64,000 bases of DNA from Sphaerolaimus hirsutus (Eukaryota > Nematoda > Chromadorea > Monhysterida > Sphaerolaimidae): assembly GCA_964036195.1 (NCBI GenBank), contig OZ038451.1, positions 9,428,529-9,492,528 on the forward strand. The letters run 5' to 3'. Under the pieces are notes generated by a model that worked only from the letters and a program-made list of their open reading frames with translations, had not been told where the DNA came from and did no database searches. Both the position numbers and the translations under genes were made by a program. Numbering within the stretch: the first letter of the stretch is position 1; each line of letters begins with the position of its first letter. This document shows positions 58,701 through 64,000 of this stretch, one piece after another.

Positions 58701-61045
58701 CTGTAAAATGCTCTGTAAAGTGTCAAATGTCATGCAAAGTGTCAAAAGTCATGTAAAATGCCCTGCATATGGCAAACGTACGTTTGCCATTTTGCAGGGC
58801 ATTTTACATGACTTTTGACACTTTGCGTGAGATTTGAAATTTTGCAGGGCATTTTACAGGGTCTGGGATTGGCACCAGGGCTAAGTGGAGTGATAGCGGA
58901 TCGGCTTCGCCTGGACCTGACTTGAGTATAGCGCAGGTAGGTCTCTATCGCAGGGTTTAATGAATTTGGACCCACCGGGGGGTTTCGTATAGATAGTAAT
59001 TTGCTCTTCCGGAGGTATAGGTGGCTGAAACAACAAAATTGGGGGTGGGGGTTCGCGGGGGTTCAATTTAGGTACGCTTTTTCGGTAGGTGTATTAGGAA
59101 GAAAGGGAGAAACATCGGTGAAAAATGGCAAAGAATAGGTATATGTGCACATGTATAGCTAAAAATAAATAGTTGAAAATATGCAATAATTCACATGAAT
59201 GGTATTGATTTTGAATGTGAAAAACTATAAAATGATATTATACTCTGGTTCGTCGGTGCTGAAAATATTGCGTGCTGAAAATATTGCGCTGTGCTTCGCT
59301 CATTCACTCCATTTACCTATGCCGTCCACTACAGTGGCAGACTGTATACTCCATTTACTTTACACCTTGCACGCGTGGTTCCCGCTGGAAGTGTGCCAAC
59401 GATGGTTTACGCGTGCTACTTTCATAAAAAGATGATAAAATTGATTGTTGTTATAATCTTATTCATTAACATATTCACATCGATGAATTTTTTCATCTTT
59501 TTCGGAAATCGCATGATTTTATAATCATTGGCACGCTTCCAACACGAGACATAACTCAGTGCGAGGGCAGAGTATCATGTCCGCCGAGTATACATGTTTT
59601 TTTTTACATGGGTACGGTTAATTTTTTTTCTCTGTAAACGGTACTGTTCGGTAAATCTGAAAATCGTGGTAAGCAGTACGGTAAATTTCGAAAATTGCTG
59701 TAAGCAGTACGGTACTTTGCTGTAAACATTAAAACGAAAATTGCTGTAAACAGTAGTAAGTTTTCCAAAAATGCGGTACAGTAAATTCTTCCACACTATC
59801 GTGCACTCTGCAGCGCGTGGCGGCCATGGCATTCAGCGAGAGGGCTGCAGAGTCCACCAGCAGGTCCAGGGAGCAAGATGTCCCGTCTAGCGCGAATGCC
59901 GCGGCACCTGCAGCGACACAAGCGGCAGAAAGTGACGTCACCCCCGAATCGCCGTTGTCGCCGTGGGTCGTAAAAACGCCCTCGGGACAAACATTCTCCG
60001 GCCATGCGGTGTCCAGTTTTGGTCCCGATGAATTTGCTGTCATCGATGATGTCGTGCAGCCGGTGCCGGATTACCTCAAAGTTTGTCGCGTAATGTCACC
60101 TATCAGGATGGATCAATGTTTTAATGATTGTTTTTGAGAAAAAACGTCTGAAAAACTTCATTTTTTTAAAATAAAACCGTTTTTTTTTAAAGCTTGCAGA
60201 TATGAAACGACCACCAATGGTAATGTGCATGTGAAATTGTGCAAAAAATGTGCAATGTGCAAATTGTCCATGCGCAAAAAATGTAAAACACGTAGTGCTT
60301 AGTTTTGCTAAAACGTTTTGGCTTATGCTCTAAAAAGAACGATTTCGCTGCCTGTGTTTAAAAAACACACAAAAAACACCGGCCATCCCCAATCTCAACC
60401 ATTTTCTGTTTATCGCCATTCGCATTTCCATCACTCCACCGTTCACCTCCCCAAACGCAGACCGAGCTATCAAAGGGCGCGCCGCTGCCGCCTGACCAGG
60501 AGCCGTCGCTGTGGCACGTGTACGGCGCGCTGGTGCAGCGCGAGCAGGCGGCCGGCATGGCGCCCAGACGCGACTGGCAGCGCGTGCTGCTCGTGCAGCG
60601 GGCAAAGTCCAGGTGCCAGTCCCGCACCCTGTCAAAGACCCTGTCAAGTGTGACAGACCCTGTAAAAGTGTCATGTAAAAGACCCTGTCAAGTAAGTGTC
60701 ATGTGTATCCAGATCTTATTGTATCGTATCTTAGTTTTATCGTTTTGAGTCTAAATCTTATGTCCAAAAGTAAGATTTAGATGCAAAAACATAGGATTTG
60801 TATATGACCAAATAAGATTTGGACACACCTGACATTTGAGTGGGTTTTAAATGACACCTGACATTTTACAGGGCCTTTTACACTTTACAGGGTCTTTTAC
60901 AGGGTCCGGGACTGCCCCCAGGGAGCGTGCTTACACCGTGTTCATGGTGGACGTGGGCGAGTTCGGCGTGGTTGACATGGATCATTTGAGACGCATACCC
61001 GATTCGTGCGCCGTCGCCAAGTATATGTTCGCGATCAAGTGCAAG
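52751..61045 (+). CDS. LOTUS and multi-Tudor protein (TDRD7/Tapas-like), 3' end not found
   Basis: Exons 52751-52810, 52908-53053, 54682-54790, 55719-55906, 57108-57237, 57561-57743, 58285-58441, 58522-58702, 58879-58936, 59814-60080, 60461-60612, 60922-61045; phases 0, 2, 0, 2, 0, 0, 1, 2, 0, 0, 2 agree, 585 codons with no stop yet. Residues ~34-105 form a LOTUS/OST-HTH domain (FVERVFDIMKDYQ, NVYVKLFVERPPANWLSIL). Three Tudor-like regions follow: ~150-211 (weak), ~265-385 (LYVCWHDGAWRRCLV, VAMLDDGECVEAV) and ~495-585 (WQRVLLVQRAKSRERAY, FMVDVGEFGVVDMDHLRRIP). LOTUS plus several Tudors is the TDRD7 layout; such proteins act in germ granules with Vasa and piRNA factors. Introns 8 and 11 are Harbinger-like MITEs. 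If the outer donor at 58684 were used the protein would lose six residues. Confidence 0.88.
53591..54211. mobile_element. G-type fold-back MITE
   Basis: GGGCCAGATTTAATACTCCC..GGGAGTATTAAATCTGGCC (shown in parts), flanked by CAG (53588-53590, 54212-54214). Long arms; closely similar to 25985-26582. Confidence 0.85.
54371..54440 (+). tRNA. tRNA-like sequence (pseudo-tRNA or SINE head)
   Basis: Has an A-box-like TGGCTCAGGTGG (about 54373) and a B-box GGTTCGATCCC (about 54417). The anticodon stem-loop TCGCG-CTTACCA-CGCGA would read TAC. The D and T stems each have a mismatch and no convincing 7-bp acceptor stem pairs, so a working tRNA-Val is unlikely. Confidence 0.4.
55047..55619. mobile_element. 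hAT-like MITE, poly-A ATCGATTTTTT type
   Basis: TGGGTTGG..TAACCCTA ends, duplication GTCATTTC/GTCATTGC (one mismatch). In the Tudor-gene intron 54791-55718, 100 bp before exon 4. Confidence 0.75.
56436..56859. mobile_element. hAT-like CAGGG-ended MITE, 424 bp
   Basis: Perfect duplication CATCCATG (56428-56435, 56860-56867). Third copy of the family at 43550 and 49007. A-type CCTCGAATAAC elements flank it (about 56150-56290 and 56895-57030). Confidence 0.93.
57865..58000. mobile_element. Degenerate E-type MITE
   Basis: AGACCCTATAAAATGTCGAA on the left, TTACAGGGTCTGGGAGTGGCACC on the right. In the Tudor-gene intron 57744-58284, followed by a poly-A element (about 58005-58215). Confidence 0.6.
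58685..58875. mobile_element. E-type MITE defining a Tudor-gene intron; outer GT lost
   Basis: CAG-flanked (58682-58684, 58876-58878). The left end reads GGGGCAGTCCC, so the outer donor is GG. The inner donor CCCT|gtaaaa, 18 nt further in, has the same phase; the outer acceptor ggcaccag is intact. Both give codon phase 2 joining to G|GCT-AAG. Confidence 0.82.
59333..59592. repeat. Second copy of the TACTCCG..CGAGTATAC repeat
   Basis: Same orientation and order of blocks as 40790-41045. In the Tudor-gene intron 58937-59813, followed by a tract of GCAGTACGGTAA-like repeats (59630-59790). Confidence 0.65.
60613..60918. mobile_element. E-type MITE forming an intron exactly, inside a Tudor domain
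   Basis: Left GTGCCAGTCCCGCACCCTG, right GGTCCGGGACTGCCCC, flanked by CAG (60610-60612, 60919-60921). Removal of the element plus one CAG joins TCC-AG|G-GAG in frame, giving the continuous Tudor segment AKSRERAYTVF. It is longer than the other copies because of a TATCCAGATCTTATTG-type insert. Confidence 0.9.
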
Positions 61046-64000
61046 GTGCGTCGGTTGTGGGATCGATCAAACGATGGCAAACCCCATGGAAAAAAGTATT
61101 TAAGTTTTTGAAGTGTTTTTGCTAAAACGACTTTTTGAATCTCAAATTTGAATTTTTTTCGCATTTTCTAGCCTTTTTTTACTACTTTTCGAATTTTGAG
61201 CATTTTCGATTTGAATATACTCGGCGGACATCACACTTAGTGTGGAAACCTACCATAACCCATCTGAATAAAGAAGCAAGAATTATACTGTTTTATCATT
61301 ATAATGGGCCTCCACACGCTAGTTGACATCGCATTTTTCGCATGTAAAATGTCAACTCAGAGTCAACTGAAATTTTTCTCAGTTGACTCTAGTTGACCCC
61401 GTACACAGTAATGATAATGTCAACTAGTAAATTTGGGCAGTACAGATATTTGTGTCACTGGCCGAGTCAACTAAAGCATACGCGTATGTTTTTTTGCGTA
61501 CGCGTATGTTTTTTTGGCATACGCGAACGCAGAAAAACGTACGCGTATGTTTTTTTGCGTACTTATACAAATTTTTGCGTACGCGTACACAATTTATGCC
61601 TTTTGAATTGCCAAAAGTGTAAAAGTGAAAAAGTTAATGATGAAATGTGGTGATAGTGATGTATTTTTTCATGTTTTCTTGCATACGCATACACAATTTG
61701 CAGTACTTTTATTTTGAATTGCCAAAATAGGATAACTTGAAAGGTTAATGATGAAAGTGGTGATAGTGATGTATTTTTTCATGTGATAGTGATGTATTGT
61801 TGCCTTTTAAATGTTGCTTTATATTTCATGTAATTTACTGTTGTTTCCAGACACAATGTGTATAAAATAAAAATTTAACAACAGAATACTTGGGTTGACT
61901 GACAACTTAAAATTTTTTGAACCAGATAATCTTTACATATCAAAAAATTTGTAAGAAAAAAAAAGAAGAGGAGATTCATTTTAAACTTGAACAATTTGGA
62001 GATTGAAAATAGCAAACATGAAAACTTTAATTGTTGCATTTTTGCATATTTTCAAAAAACATTTACAGCTTTTGACACAACTTTTTGAAATTTTTATTTT
62101 GAAAATTCAAGGTAAAAAAATTCAAAATTTAGTTATTCTTTAAAAGTTGCACTTTTGTGTCTAACAAAGAATTCATATCTGCTATCTATTTACTATTAAC
62201 AACAAAACAAAAAGTTTCCAAATTATTATAAAAACAAGCACATTCAAATCTTTCCAAAAATTCAAAAATACTCAAAAATCATCGCAAAATACCAAACAAA
62301 ACCACTAATTCCAGAAAACATTCAAGCCATTTCACTTCATACACCGCCCACTGCTGCCACTCTCCTGAAAGTATCAATAGAGTTAAGAATGGATTAGTCT
62401 ATAAAATGTCAACTTATATATTGTTTACTTCACTACCATGCCCCACACAGGCTACTTGACAACAACAGAAAATGTCAACTGTTTCCTGTCCCAATCCAAA
62501 GCTTGCTTTTCAATTCCTGAAAGCGAGCTTTGAATGGGGATCAGTTTGGTTTGGAAATTTACATTTGGTGTCGATGTCAACTAGCCTGTGTGGGCCCTAT
62601 TTTTCAATTATGAGGTGGAGCCAACCACTTACACACACACTCAAACTTATATAAGTTGACATTTTCAATCTATAAATATAACTATAAGCAACATAAATGA
62701 CAACATGCAACCGTAAATGTCAACTAATCTGTGTTTACATTTGCAGTTGACATTTTCATTTACAGTGTTCATTGAATTGACTTTTTGGCTGTTTCAAAAG
62801 TTTCAATAAAAGTGAAAATCATGATCGAAAATGTCAACTGAGCTGAAAGTGTACGCTGCGTACGCTAGTATACGTTTTTTTTCATTTCAGTTGACACAAG
62901 TGTTGTGCATACGATGTCAAGTACCCAAAATCGTATGAAAACGTCAAAAAATGTATGCAAAAGTGCGTATTTCCGGCAGTTGACTCAGCGCTCGCCGACT
63001 TTCCAAAAGTAACTTTATTTATCCAATTTACATTCTATTTATACGAAATTTTAGGTACACATAGAGAAAAATAATGCGCATCTTTCATAGAAGAACTTTT
63101 TGCAAAGGAACAGTTCAAAAAAGTGTGAGAATTTTTTTTGTTCAAAATTTCCAAGTCAGTTGACATTGCGTTTTTTGTATACTATGAGTGCATACGCATA
63201 TTGACATAAGCTACATAGACATTTTGTCAACTTCAAATTTTTTTCTACACTTCATGTGTTCAGTAAACAATGCTTTTCAATACTAATGTTCTGATTTTGT
63301 TGATGCAGAGGTAGCTGCACCAGATATTACTATCACAAGGGACACTACTTGGTGATTCTGTTCATTTCTGCAAGTGCTGATTTGTGTGTGCAGTATGTGC
63401 ATCCTTAAATTTATTTTTACACTTATATTTTTGCTATATTATTATTATTTTTTAAATTATTTTTATTTAAATTTTATTTTTTTATTTGTTTTAAATGTTT
63501 TTACTTATATTTTAATGTCCATTTTTTTAAATTGTTTTTTTTTTCTTAAAGTTTTATTATATTTATTTTTATGGGTATTTTATCTATTTTTTATTTTTCA
63601 ATTATTTTTATTTTTTTAAATAAATTTTATTGTTTTCATTTTACTTTTTACTAATTTTTTTTAATTTTTACTTGAAGTTTATAATTTTTATTATTATTAT
63701 TTCATATTATAATTACTTTTTATTTATGAATTTTATAATTTTTATTATTATTTTTTTCTTCCTATTTTTATAACTTTTTTATTTATATTTCAATTAAATT
63801 TTCCTTATTTAATTTAATTTTTTATGTTAATTAATTATGTTTTTTTTATACAAAAAGATACTGTATACTGGCAAGATTTCTGAGTTAATGAGTCAGATTT
63901 AAAAGTTATGTCAACTGATCCATTTCTAGGTGAAATGAATCAGTTGACATATTTTTGTAAACTGTCAGTGTCAACTCATCAATTTTTTTCAGAGTTAGAT
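61046..64000. other. Presumed Tudor-gene intron or flank; no exon recognised
   Basis: Contains CACGCTAGTTGACAT..AGTTGACC fold-back elements (about 61310-61420 and 62445-62605), GTACGCGTATG tandem words (61481-61580), and a very AT-rich tract (63390-63870). No splice-bounded, codon-biased frame was found, although the Tudor gene needs at least one more exon. Confidence 0.5.

Noticed and set aside
63374-63619. 81-codon hydrophobic frame
   Set aside because: Arises from a poly-T/A tract of extreme composition; no codon bias or splice context.

Overview
The window is intron-rich nuclear DNA from an animal, most likely an invertebrate. Seven genes can be assembled with consistent splice phases. 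Three have clear orthologues: the exosome helicase MTR4, the radical-SAM methylthiotransferase CDK5RAP1, and a LOTUS-plus-Tudor protein of the TDRD7/Tapas type, which belongs to the animal germline piRNA machinery. A fourth is a MATH-BTB adaptor. I cannot name the species. No full-length transposase or reverse transcriptase was seen.

Layout. 1-12063, minus: MTR4, 23 exons, last few codons beyond the left edge. 12.1-16.4 kb: gene-poor, nested MITEs. 16.4-20.5 kb: a possible tiny minus-strand gene and a five-exon plus-strand gene of unknown function. 24.3-28.1 kb, plus: a secreted-start, single-span membrane protein. 29.3-30.4 kb: a doubtful small coiled-coil gene. 30.9-36.0 kb, plus: a two-span membrane protein. 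37.8-38.0 kb: an orphan plus-strand coding exon. 38.9-47.7 kb, minus: MATH-BTB. 48.0-52.2 kb, minus: CDK5RAP1, ending 233 bp before the MATH-BTB start codon. 52.75-61.05 kb, plus: the LOTUS/Tudor gene, running on past the last exon seen. 61.1-64 kb: AT-rich, no exon recognised. Exons are GC-rich at third codon positions and stand out from AT-rich introns.

Most of the rest is non-autonomous DNA transposons, often nested. One superfamily has TAGGG..CCCTA termini with 8-bp target-site duplications (hAT-like); its interiors are arrays of short self-similar words. A second hAT-like family (CAGGG..CCCTG) has three copies, each with a perfect 8-bp duplication. A third group has termini like GKGSCAG and is usually flanked by CAG..CAG or CTG..CTG, the CWG 3-bp duplication known for PIF/Harbinger elements.

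The most interesting signal is in that third group. Several copies lie exactly between codons of real exons, so that the element plus one CAG copy is the intron: the terminal repeat supplies GT and the duplicated CAG supplies the acceptor. A second, inner donor/acceptor pair lies inside the terminal repeats and appears to be used where the outer pair is absent. These behave like introners (transposons that create introns) and split a signal peptide, a membrane hairpin and Tudor domains.
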